Assembly: GCA_949128115.1 (NCBI GenBank)
Contig: OX421967.1
Coordinates: 26,304,635-26,368,634 of the forward strand
Reading direction: 5' to 3'
DNA: 64,000 nt
DNA from: Anaspis maculata
Taxonomy: Eukaryota; Arthropoda; Insecta; Coleoptera; Scraptiidae
Part shown: piece after piece, positions 48,288 through 59,600 of the stretch
Layout: every line of letters begins with the position of its first letter
How positions within the stretch are numbered: position 1 is the stretch's first letter
Made by a program: the position numbers and the translations under genes
The notes under the pieces: generated by a model
What the model saw: only the letters and a program-made list of their open reading frames with translations
What the model was told of the DNA's origin: nothing
The model's database searches: none

Positions 48288-49695
48288 ATATCTACCTACG
48301 TCACTGATTTGAGAAAGCAGCAGATGGAACTAAAATGATGGGAAATTACACACGCGATTTCTCAGCAACAGTCAAATTTCACCGCGATTTTCTAACGCTA
48401 CAATTTGGACTTTGTGTACGGTAGGTAGGTATACTATCGCCTAAATGTCTGGTGCCAAAAAACTGGGACCACGGTTGACACCGAGTATAGAAGTAGTTCA
48501 TAGTCAGGGTGGCAATAGTCAACTGTCAATACTTGTCAAATAAAAACTGCGTCATCCGCGGCCATCCTTGTCTTTTTGGAACGTCAATTTGATTGATTTG
48601 GATGATGAGAATAAAATAAACTTAAATAACTCGAAGTTGCTTTTCTTTTCCTTAGATTTAATTACTATTTTGACATTAGCACAATATATCAATGATGGAC
48701 TGGTTCAGTTTTCCATGGCCTAGTTACGATTCGAAAGAAAAAATGTGCACACAGTGCACATGGCTCGAGTATTTTTTTAGGTAAATTACCGGCCGCTAAT
48801 GACTTTCTGTTTCAATAACGAATTGTTGTTTTATTGAAGTAATGCGAAAATATTGTACTAGCATCATTAATAATGATTCCGTTTCTCCATACCATCATGT
48901 CAACCTCAAATCCCGGGTACACCTGGAATAATTTTTATTTGGCAGTTACTTAGCCTGATGATGCGATTAATGCAAATCGCGAAACCGGTCGTAAAATTTT
49001 TTCTTTAATAAAAATATGGGAAAGAAACACAATAGACTTTGCTATTTTGATACAGTAATAATAGTTCTATAGTTTTTGCCAGTGCCTTATTTGGCGCTCA
49101 TACCAATTATAAAATAAGGCGACAAGGGAAAATATTTATTTATTTATTTTTGTCATGTTATTTTCGACTGTTTAGATTTGATATCATGCAGGGTGATGCA
49201 GAAATGGCCCATTAGCATTTTAGCATCTACATTGTAGGGGAGGCGTTAGGGAGTCAGAAAAAAGTGAGTGAAAAACCTTTGTCGTAGGTTTACCAAGGAC
49301 TATGCTATTACCTAGGAGGATATAAGAATAGGGAGGGAATATAACCCAGCTTGTGGACGGGGGGAAATGAAGCCGGGTGACGTAAGGGGTGAGGTAGCAA
49401 CTACGCCCAAAAATTGCATCTAGTCTCAAGGGTATTTTGACTTTTGTAATTTGAATTGACATTATTGAAATCATTTGAAACTATTTGAGGTTATTGAGAT
49501 TTTTTTGGTTGTCATAAAATGAGTCTTGCCTGATATCTTTTATCTTTGTGCCTGAATCTTGTTTGGGTGGTGCTTCATCTATAAGAGCTGAATAGATCAG
49601 CTTTCCCAGGTGTGGGAAAGACAGAGGCTACGTGCGCTGGATACAATATGATGTATGAAGAATATCCCATCAATGCGAGCCGAAGAGAAGATGCC

Positions 49696-50130
49696 TACCT
49701 GTAGCATAAGGTCGCCCGATGTTTCAGTAGAAGGTTGGACAAGGATGAGAATGACCAGCAAATTCCAAAAATAATAAGCAGAAAATGAGCAGTTCGATTC
49801 TACCCTCCTAGATTCTACCACGTATTTGTGAGGTCAGCGCACTGTTGATAGACCCAATGATGATCTACACTCTGTGATCTACACTGAACAGTGAAAGAGA
49901 TACTCTCTGGAAACCTTATCATCACCCAATCTTAAGGGCTGTGTAGACTCCAAGGTCCATGGCAAAATTACAATGAAAAGTATCTAGGTACCTATCTTGG
50001 TAGAACTCCTACTGCTACGGACTATCACCTACCACGAAGTTAGTGACGAAAATGCCAATAAGTAGAAGTAATTGAAATCCAACGATCATCTTTAGGAAGG
50101 ATGTGGCTGGATCTGGTGCAGCACAAGCGT
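49696..50130 (-). pseudogene. Odorant-receptor-like exon fragments
   Basis: Two candidate exons on the minus strand. The left one (about 49696-49806) follows a TAG acceptor, begins with a single leftover base and ends phase 0 at CTACAG|GTAGGC. This matches the phases of exon 4 in the intact receptor at 56696-63053, and it encodes a hydrophobic segment YYFWNLLVILILVQ. The right one (about 50032-50130) encodes DPATSFLKMIVGFQLLLLIG, resembling the IxxxGFQL transmembrane segment of 7tm_6 receptors, but its donor phase (0) does not match the next exon. No further exons found. A weak call, either a third receptor or a relic. Confidence 0.4.
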
Positions 50131-50372
50131 CATAGACTGACACTGACAAGAGCGACAGCTCGCAGAAATTGACGTGGCAATATTCAGTTTCAATGGTAAA
50201 GTGATAAAAATTTTGGGCGTACAAAGATGGCGGATATGACATTTCCATGGCTTCACTTTTTATGACGGACCTTCCCTCCCTATTCTTATATCCTCCTAGG
50301 CTATTACACACTGCTAGCCTTCTTGAACAGTGCAGAATTTTTGCTTCTTCGTCTTTGATATACCTTTCAATA

Positions 50373-50703
50373 GGGTGATTGCATGTAGAGGGACTTTATG
50401 GCAAAATGTCAATAGTGTCATTGTCATCTGTCAAGTTTCATCCATGTCAGAGTCAACGTCAACCGGACTAACTTCACTAAATACTGTAATTTTTAAGATT
50501 TTACGTGTTTTGTTCACGTACTGTTTTGTTAGGCGTTTACGAGATCGAGATTGTGATTTCTAATCATTCGAACAAAACAATGAATGCCTTACACCTGTTA
50601 TGTTCCCCAATGCAATGCAATTTCATGACAAACGTCAAAACATAACTATCGATCCTTGCGCTGCCTGCCGGTGATCAGGTGAACGAATTTTATGCAATCA
50701 CCC
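50373..50703. mobile_element. TIR element with TA flanks (GGGTGATTGCATG ends)
   Basis: GGGTGATTGCATG at the left and TATGCAATCACCC at the right bound 331 bp; TA on both sides (50371-50372 and 50704-50705). Non-coding. Confidence 0.72.
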
Positions 50704-51037
50704 TAAAGTCGAAGGTATAGGAACGGCGAAGATTTTTTCTACCATGTACTGCTTCCCTGATGACTTCTCCGCAACGTAAGTACTGGAAAGTTCATGCACC
50801 ATTTTCGAATCACCTTGTACATTTCGATTCCATAATAATCACTAAATTCTATGTGAGTATTTACACAGGCTGGTCCAAAAAAACTTGAATAAATGAGACA
50901 AAGTCTTGAGCCGCACCTGTACCTACTGAAATTTGAAATCCGGACCCAACAAAATTGCTGAATTCAACAAATTTTACTGCAAATCGCTACCGCTGACACA
51001 GTTCCCGAGAAAAATAGAAGTGATCATGTTTTCTGAA

Positions 51038-52230
51038 TCACATTGTGTTATTAGATAAATATTTGGAAGCGAAATGTATAGGCAAGTAAAATTTGAAAGG
51101 ATCTTCAAACATCTTCCTATTGAACCCACATGCTCAAAAGAGAAGTAGTAAACATGAAAATCGATTTCATGAGCTGTTGAAGTGTTAAAGTTGACAATTA
51201 TTTCGAGGCAATTATAGGTACCAAAAAAAGTTAGTCCCTCGCGACTAAGAACTTGCGTACCTCAGCAAAAGTTCCGTAATTGATCGGCGACAGGTTCCCT
51301 ACCATCAGGCACCTTTCCTTTTGACATTTGATCAAAATCATGTTCAGTGATTCTTGAAGAGACAGAAATCGATCACACCACCAGTTGCTCAAATACAAGC
51401 TTTGCGGCAGTTCCTCTATCTGAAACCATAGCTTGAAGAAACTCATGAATGTTGAAGCCAGGGGGGGGTAACAATCTTTATAGATCCAGTAATATGAAGG
51501 CCCAATTCTCTTTCAAATTCCAAAGTACTATCTTTGGAAGGTAACCTATATCAAATGGTCTTGTCTATTCAGCATTTATTTTATGGCAGAAGTGGGGCGC
51601 ATGCACGGCATGACATCGTTCCCAACCATCACGCAAAGTATCATAAACGTCATTTTTTGATGCGAAAATGAGATATTGGGTAGAGTAGTCGGAATACCAG
51701 AGAGACCTGTGGGCGGAGCCAAACTGCGCGAATTTAGTTCATCTAGTGGTGCACTTGGATTTGCAGTGGGACTCTAGGTTCGCCTGTGACCTGGTAATGG
51801 TCCACCACTCTAGTTGACGGAGTTGCTTCCCCTATTTCAACACACGGACTCGTTCAAAACGATTTTTGTTTTTCTGTTTAGCCCCGCCCACAGGTCCCTG
51901 TGGTGTGCCGTCAACTCTACAATAATTATCATTGTGCCATTTGTTTCCTGCCTCTCTTTATTGTAAAATTTTAGAAATGTCGCATACGATACTTTACCTG
52001 GACCCAGGGATGAATTATTAGTATCAACAAGCATCGAACTGTTGCAACATCGGTCTGAAATTTCTGAATACATTTAATAGAAGTATGGTAACCTAGGTAT
52101 TTCATTTGTCAGGACCTGTGAGGGTAGAAAGTACACCATGAACAGTTTCAAAAACCATAACAGTGGAATACGAGAAGACATGTGGCAGGTGGCAGAACGT
52201 AACATTCGAGTACGGCGAAAATTGTTCAGG
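51038..52230 (-). pseudogene. Decayed tandem copy of an odorant receptor (C-terminal exons)
   Basis: Minus-strand copy of exons 4-6 of the intact receptor at 56696-63053. Exon 5-like (51419-51261) is open and very similar (LPQSLYL, ILIKC, LMVG, SPIN, GTFAE before GTACGC). Exon 6-like (51112-51038) begins MFEDPFKFYL. Exon 4-like sequence (about 52110-52200, containing VYFLPSQVLTNE) has a 1-bp insertion relative to the intact gene. It has also lost both splice sites: GAAGTT has become GAAATA at the donor, and the acceptor AG is absent. Exons 1-3 are missing, and a fold-back element begins immediately upstream at 52263. Interpreted as a pseudogene left after tandem duplication. Confidence 0.7.
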
Positions 52231-52262
52231 AAAACAAATAGTACAAGAAAGATAGATTTCAA

Positions 52263-53856
52263 CCTCGGAAAAAATATGGACGTCCTGAAAATTTGATATT
52301 TTGTTCAGAATTGAGTGCTCTACAACATATCCAAAATCGCCAAAAATCGCACCCGGGGGTTTTGAGTTATTGGAGGGGGGGTAAAAAATTGCTGGTAAAA
52401 ATGGAGGGGAAGGAACCCGTCAACCAATGGGATGCGAATACATTATATTTCGACGTATCATATCCCATTGATACCATTTTGGCACAAAAAATGTCCATCA
52501 TTGTTGAAGGGGAGTAGTGGGGGGGCGAAGCTCTGCTAGGTGGTCCATTTTGTTTTTATGGCCATGTAGAACCGATCACAACAAGTTTGGTATCTTTTCC
52601 GACTAAATTCAATCTCCTGAACTCGTATCCGATGTGTAACTTTGGATGAAAACAAGTTTGAACAAGTTAACTTGAGAAAGCTTGTTTTTTCTTTGACAAT
52701 TTTGACGAATTTTTTTTTTACTGTTGGAGGTGTTCATTTTTAGAAAATTTTCAAGGACCATTAAATTGAAGTGTATTCTCCACAAAAATCATCCACTCAA
52801 TGTATAATTTTGTTTCTCGAGTTTCAAAAATTGATTTGAACTTGAGCCGGCGCAGCGCGTCGTCTACTACTGACTAGAACACTACAGCATGCACCTTCAA
52901 ATGAAAACACCTCAAACTATTGAAGAAATAACAACTCATCTTTGAAAATTGGAGGATCTGTGAAGAATTGTATTCCCTATACCATGAACAAAATCGCCAT
53001 GAATCGCACTGCAGGGTTTTGAGTTATTCAAGGGGAGAGGTAACAGTTCATAGAGTATGAATCTTGTCAAAGTGTTATCCTCCTCCGCGAATAACTCAAA
53101 ATCCTGCATTGCGATTCATGGCGATTTTGTTCATGGTATAGGAAATTCAATTCTTCACAGATCCTCCAATTTTCAAAGATGAGTTGTTATTTCTTTAATA
53201 GTTTGAGGTGTTTTCATTTAAAGGTGCATGCTATAATGTTCTGGTCAGTAGTAGACGACGCGCCGCGCCGGCTCAAGTTCAAATCGATTTTTTAAACTCG
53301 AGAAACAAAGTTATACATCGAGTGGATGATTTTTGTGAAGAATACACTTCAATTCAATGGTCCCTGAAATTTTTCTAAAAATGAACACCTCCAACAGTAG
53401 AAAAAAAATTCGTCAAAATTGTCAAAGAAAAAACAAGTTTTCTCAAGTCAACTTGTTCAAACTTGTTTTCATCCGAATTTACACATCGGATACGAGTTCA
53501 GGAGATTGAATTCAGTCGGAAAAGATACCAAACATGTCGTGATCGGTTCTACATGGCCAGAAAAACAAAATGGACCACCTAGCAGAGCTTCGCCCCCCCC
53601 ACTACTTCCCTTCAACAATGATGGTCACTTTTTGTGCCAAAACGGTATCAATGGGATATGATACGTCGAACTATGATGTATCCGCATCCAATGGATTGAC
53701 GGGTTGCATCCCCTCTATGTTTACCTGCAATTTTTTACCCCCCCTCCAATAACTCAAAACCCCCGGGTGCGATTTTTGGCGATTTTGGATATGTTGTAGA
53801 GCACTCAATTCTGAACAGTATATCAAATTTTCATGACGTCCATATTTATTCTGAGG
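52263..53856. repeat. Fold-back element, ~770-bp arms
   Basis: The left arm (52263-53035) begins CCTCGGAAAAAATATGGACG and the right arm (53085-53856) ends CGTCCATATTTATTCTGAGG. The arms are near-identical inverted copies around a roughly 50-bp centre. Open frames in it are mirrored and not genes. It starts directly next to the relic receptor exon. Confidence 0.85.
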
Positions 53857-54309
53857 TTTTGCTGATTTTTTTACTATTTTTCCTGTACTAAAAGGCGGAG
53901 TCCTAGGATAATGTAGAATTTGAACATAAACACCTCGTTCCCACAGTGTTGTTTTCAGTTTTTTCAGACCCGCCCCAGTCTACAGTGTGGCCCAGGTTTT
54001 AGTTGACAAAACTCGCAGGTTGATAAAGGATTATAAAAAATTGGACTCAGCCCAAAAAGTCTTGAATGCATCTTAAATCCTAAATGCATATTGACAAAGT
54101 TACAGGCTTTCAAATTTGCAGAAAAAGTTTGTTTATTTTCTTGGTAATCTTGGAACAGCTCGACCGATTTTAAATGTTGCGTAAATGGTTATGAAACACG
54201 TCCCCAATGATTGCTTGGGAAGAATTCTACCAAAACAACTCAATGTCGTCGATATGGGGGGGGGGGGGTGCTCACTTTTCCACGCCACTGGAAATTTTGA
54301 AAAATTAAC

Positions 54310-54720
54310 CGATGAAAGTCATGAGTTTCGAGTGAAACTACCGAATTACCATGGACGAAATCCATGGATAAACTACAAAAGACAATCCTACGCTGCTGCC
54401 GAGGCCAGTGGATGGAATGACGACGATGAACGACAGAGCTTCGGCACTAATCCTTGCTTCTAGAGGCCTAGTCTGGAGCTGCTGCAGACGGTCCCGTGGA
54501 ATCAGCAGAAGGATTTTGCGAAGCTGTTTAAATTTCTGGAAATCTGATATGGAGAACATCGAGGCGATCGATCCTTATGGAGGTAGCCACAGATGCAATC
54601 AACTCATCAAGTGAACGAGGTGAAGTTTGAAGTATTCCGCTGCCTCGATTATGGAAAAGTCGGACATCTGCAACGGGACTGCAGGCCACGATACCCTTCA
54701 ACAGACTGATGCATGCTGGA
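54310..54720 (+). pseudogene. Decayed retrotransposon gag fragment (Ty3/Gypsy type)
   Basis: The first part contains VKLPNYHGRNPWINYKRQ, typical of the capsid N-terminus of arthropod Gypsy-type gag. After a frameshift the sequence reaches a zinc-knuckle remnant (FRCLDYGKVGHLQRDC) at about 54635-54690, in which the second Cys of CCHC is Tyr. Frameshifts and stops break the frame repeatedly. Not expressed as a functional protein. Confidence 0.7.
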
Positions 54721-55289
54721 ACGGAGAACTACTGATCGAGAACCTCAGGGGGAAATCCGTTGCACAGGAAGAAGATCTCGCTGATTCAATTGTGGAAGAA
54801 CTGGACATCTGCCGTGTGATTGCCGCAATGATACCGTTTAGCAGATCGTTCTATGTTTGTACAAAAAATTGTTTGAAAGTTTACCGACCAGGAACCAGTA
54901 ATGATACCTAACTAAAATGTTATTTCTAGGAGACAAGGTAAGGGAGATGATAAGCACTATCAGAAAATGGACCAGCGGAATGCAAAATAGGTTAGGACAA
55001 ATCTCCGTTGAGATTCTACAGAGCTGAAGCACAGCTGTGGTGAAAATGGAGCAAAGAAAAGATTTTCCTATTGACTCTGTGGCGGGAATGGAAGAGCTTG
55101 GGCAGAACAGACAGGAGCAGGCAGAGCTCGGATAAGTACCGGAGTTAAGGGTTTTTTGGGCCCAATAAAACTCGTCGGGGACACAAAACGGGCTGTTGCA
55201 AAGGGGTATTCGAAATCCCGAATGGAAATCAGGAGATTTTTCAGTGAGTGATACTTCCCAAGAAACGAGTTGGTTGAAATGGCTCCCCT

Positions 55290-55640
55290 TGATTCGCTTG
55301 GTACTGGAGGAATAATGAAGTGCCTGCTCAATATGGACAGGCTTGAGAGGAAAGCAGCTTACAAAGCTCGCTGGAAATTACAACGCGTGAATAAGATGCA
55401 CATCTGCACAATTGGTGGAGAGCCGCGCATCGAGAAGCCGCCGGAATACTCGCGAAGCCAATTCACTTTTTTCGAGTATTCGTGATTAGACTAGAAACCG
55501 ATGCTGGAATGGGCCGGAAATGGCAGGTTAGAGCTGTTTCATTCAAAGCGACAGAGAACAGAGAGCGAATACCGCGGAGTGCGATGGCTCGTGTGACTAT
55601 TTATGTGACTTGTAAATTAGTCTAGTACGCCGTGCTAATA
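55290..55640. repeat. Possible LTR/UTR fragment related to 61860-62130
   Basis: Contains AAGATGCACATCTGCACAAT, GGCGGAG-like and GGAATACTCGCG words. These appear in the same order and spacing at about 62010-62080 (AAGACACATCTGCAAAATGG ... GAATATACGCG). Located just after the gag fragment, so perhaps a terminal region of the same element family. Confidence 0.4.
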
Positions 55641-56695
55641 ACCTCGCTGTTGATGCGTCAATAAAATGGTGGGTAGTATGAAAATCACCTGGAGCCACTC
55701 TAAGAGTGCTAAGGCGGCGCTAAGGAAGCACTGCCAGTGACTACACGGATACCCGCCCACCGCAAAAAAATTGAACAAATTCTGTGTTTGGACGTTTGCC
55801 TCACAATTATCATTGAAATACCCAACGCAAATTCTCAACAATAGCTTGCAGTTGCATTCGTTTCCCTTAGATTTAATTAATATTTTGACATTAGCACAAT
55901 ATATCAGTGATGGAATGGATTGGTTTAGTTTGCCGTGGCCTACTTGCGATTAGAAAAAAGTGGATACAGCATAAACTCGAGTATTTTTGAGGTAATTTAC
56001 TGGTCGCTAATGACTCTTTTATTTCATTGATGAATTGCTGTTTCAATGAAATAATGCAAGAAGATTGGATCACCTTCAATAATTATTACCAGTGTCTTCT
56101 ATGCGCTTACAGAAAGAATGGAATAAGTCGACAAGGGAAAAAACATTTATTCATTTATTGATGTTTTGTTATTCTCAACCATTTATATTTATTACAATAG
56201 AGGTGTTCCAAGAATAGCTCAAAAGCTCCTCATTATGGGTACCTACGGGTGAATCAAGGAGTCAGGTTAAACATTATGAGAAAATTTTGTTGTAAATTCC
56301 TCGAGTTATGAAGGCCTGAAATGTGACCCTAAATTCTATAGGTATTATTTGCAGAGGTAACAAACTGAGAAATATGCCTCCATAACATACAAATTTGGGT
56401 AGAGAGAAATAAAAATGGTGAAGATATTTTTTAATATTTTTCCTGTATCTCTGATGACTTCTTCGTTACGTTATAAGGTACTGAAAGGTGGGTATATGCA
56501 CCAGTTTTGAACAACCCTATGAAGTTTGATTCTACATCTTATCACTTAACTTTGTTCCTAAGTATTCATACGAGGTGACTCAAAAAACTTCGAAAGTGTT
56601 TTTCCAAATGACGTATCGTTCAATATTTGAATCAAAAGAAAAGAGACAAGATCATGGGTGCAGCCATACTGTCAGTTTTCTGCTAATAGGTATAC

Positions 56696-59600
56696 TTAGG
56701 ATATGATATCGGATCTAGAAAAATGCTGAAGAAAACACTTTTCACAGCAACTCGCTATCAGTTCCCAAGAAAAATGGAGGTTGTTCTGTGTTTTTTGAAT
56801 AATACCGTATTTTATTTTAAATTTGAAGTGGAATATATTTTCTAAGATGTGATTTAGATTATTCAGAAGCGAACTGTAAGTGGTCAAGTAGAAATTGAAA
56901 GAATCTTCAAACATCTTCCTTTTGGACCCCCATGCTCAAAAGAGAAGTAGAAAACGTGTGAATCGCTTTCATGAGCTGTAAAAGTGTAAAAGTTGATAAT
57001 TTGAAGGCGATTATGTAGTGTGTTTTCTGAAAACCGTCCAGCCTATAAAGTTTTCACTTATCAATTTTATCGTTTTCAATTTTAATGGCATATTTCGGAG
57101 TAGGTACTTTTTTATCGCCGCATTGATCGGGCGTCATAAAGTTGCTTACATTTCCAGAAGCCATCGGAATTAATATCAACTATTGATTTTCAAATAAAAT
57201 ACCACAAACACTAGAAAAGTAGTCCTTGGAGCCAATTTCAAAACAATGACATTTATTCAGAAAAAGTTGCAGGCTAGGAGGGCTTTCGAAAAATACGCGG
57301 TAGGTACCAAAAAGAAGTTAATCGTGACTAAGAACTTGCGTACCTTAGCAAAAGTTCCGTGATTGATCGGTGACATTTTCCCAACCATCAAATATTTTTC
57401 TTTTCGACATTTGATTAAAATCATGTACAACGATTTTTGAATAGATAAGGATTGATCACACCAGCAGCTCAAATATAAGGTTTGCGGCAGTTTTACTATC
57501 TGGAACCATAGCTTGGAAAAACTCAAGAATGTTAAAGACAGGGGACAACAGTCTTCATAGATCCAATAATATAACGCTCAAGTTTCACTTCTTTTGCGAA
57601 ATAACCGCATGATTACTTTGTCTTCCTACTGACAGCTGAGATACTGACAGTTCATTTCATTACTGAACTGTGGCTCATGACATGTTATTATTATAAAATA
57701 ATTACTGTTACATCATTGGTCTGAATACCTCAAATAAAGATAAGTATGGATACTAACTTCATTTGTCAGAAGCTGCGAGGGTATGAAGTACATTATGAAC
57801 ATTTCAAAAATCATAACAGTGAATACGAGAAGACATGTAATTATGAACGCAGCATCTCCCCTAGAACGATTTTAGGAAATTAGTACACCAGGGACCCGTT
57901 TTATAAAGCTACAAATCCTATTTTACCAGTGTGGGTTACAAATGGGCTACAACACACTTGTAAAATAGGACTTGTAGTTTTATGAAATGGAGCCCATATA
58001 GCAGAAATTCTGTGAATTCTGAGGAACAGACTTAGATTGGCTCTCAAACGTGAACTCTATGTGAAACCGGTAAGGCGCGTTGCACAGGCCAAATCGTAAA
58101 CCGTCGCATTTGAACAGGACGCCTTCTGATTGATGGTCCAGCCAAGCTAAGCTTGTGGGGCGGTATCAAGGGTGGTATTATAATACTTAATTGTGCATTA
58201 CTCTTTAACGGCCAGTAGAAAATTGTATGTCAAAACACCCACGGTGACCACTTTGTTCAAAAAATAAACCAGCAAGACAGGTCCGAATATTTCTTCGAGC
58301 TTCCCAATATGTCTTACCGGGAAGATTCATTGATACAGATCAAAATATCTTTATCGTTTTAGTCGTTATACCTGATCAAAAAAGTGTGATGTGCCACGCA
58401 TTTCTTGATGTCGACTTCGACGTCCATTCTGCGTTTGTCGAATACCTCGCCCAAAGTTAGACGCAAAATTCGAAACTGGAACATCAGCAGCAGCACCAAA
58501 GCCATGAACGTAGCGTCAAATCCAATCATGACAGTGTAACCGCAAAAGTACAAAACGTGAGTCCAGAATACGGTCACAGCGAAAGGGATTGATTGCGGAA
58601 TGTAGAGCTTGGCCGTCGTTTCTGCACCGCTGGACATGGCCAACACGGCCGAAACCAGCGAAAGCAAGATGTACACCAGCCACCTTTTCAGGAATCTGGT
58701 TGTGGTTCTCAAAATCGCGCTGAATTCATCGGAAAGCTGCTGTGGTATTGGCCAGAATTGATCCATTTCTTGAACGAATTCCACGATTTGTTTCTTGTTC
58801 ACCACAAATGCACACCACTTTGCTGTTGTCTTCGAGAAACAGTTACTTTTTGAATTTTGAATATCTTCCCACAGAGTGTTCACAGTTCAGGAATAAATTC
58901 TACCCCTCCCCACGGAATCACCCTTTGAGGTAATATTAAGGCAAAAGAAATTCCTCTATAATTCTTACCCTCAGAGGCCGCCGGTTAGACGAACCCTGCA
59001 CTTCTGAGTACAGCTTTGAGATTTAGCATAGGTGAAGTACATACTTATACCTCACTTTCAAGAAGTGGTGCCCAGATGGCACTACTTGCAGACACCGTAT
59101 ACAGGGTGTCCAATAATGAAGAATTCCAACTTCTTAACCAAAAGAGTTAGAATGAGAGTCACCATGTACTCGTAGATTCACAATTCAATGCTTGTTAAGA
59201 TAAAATAAACCGCGTCTCAATATCTTCAGCCATTCCTGAAAAATCCTGAAATTAGCGGTCAGTTTTATGAAAATGAACATTTTTCAATTAATCAGTGATT
59301 GTTCAAGATATTCGAGTGAAACTCGGTAGTCCCATGAAGAGTGAAATCAAGAATGGAATGCTGTGTGTTACCATCGTCCCCATCTACTATTTTCGAGAAA
59401 TTTGACAGTCAACAGTTTTTCTTCTAATTGTCAGGTGGTTAGCCGTACCAACCTTGGCACAGTTGTACATACCTATATACTTCCAAGAAGTGGTGCTCGG
59501 ATGGCACTACTTCCAGACGCCGTATACAGGTTGTTCAATAATGCCAAAATTCCGAATTCCGGTGAACAAGTTGGAATTTTTGCGTTACTCAACAGCCTGT

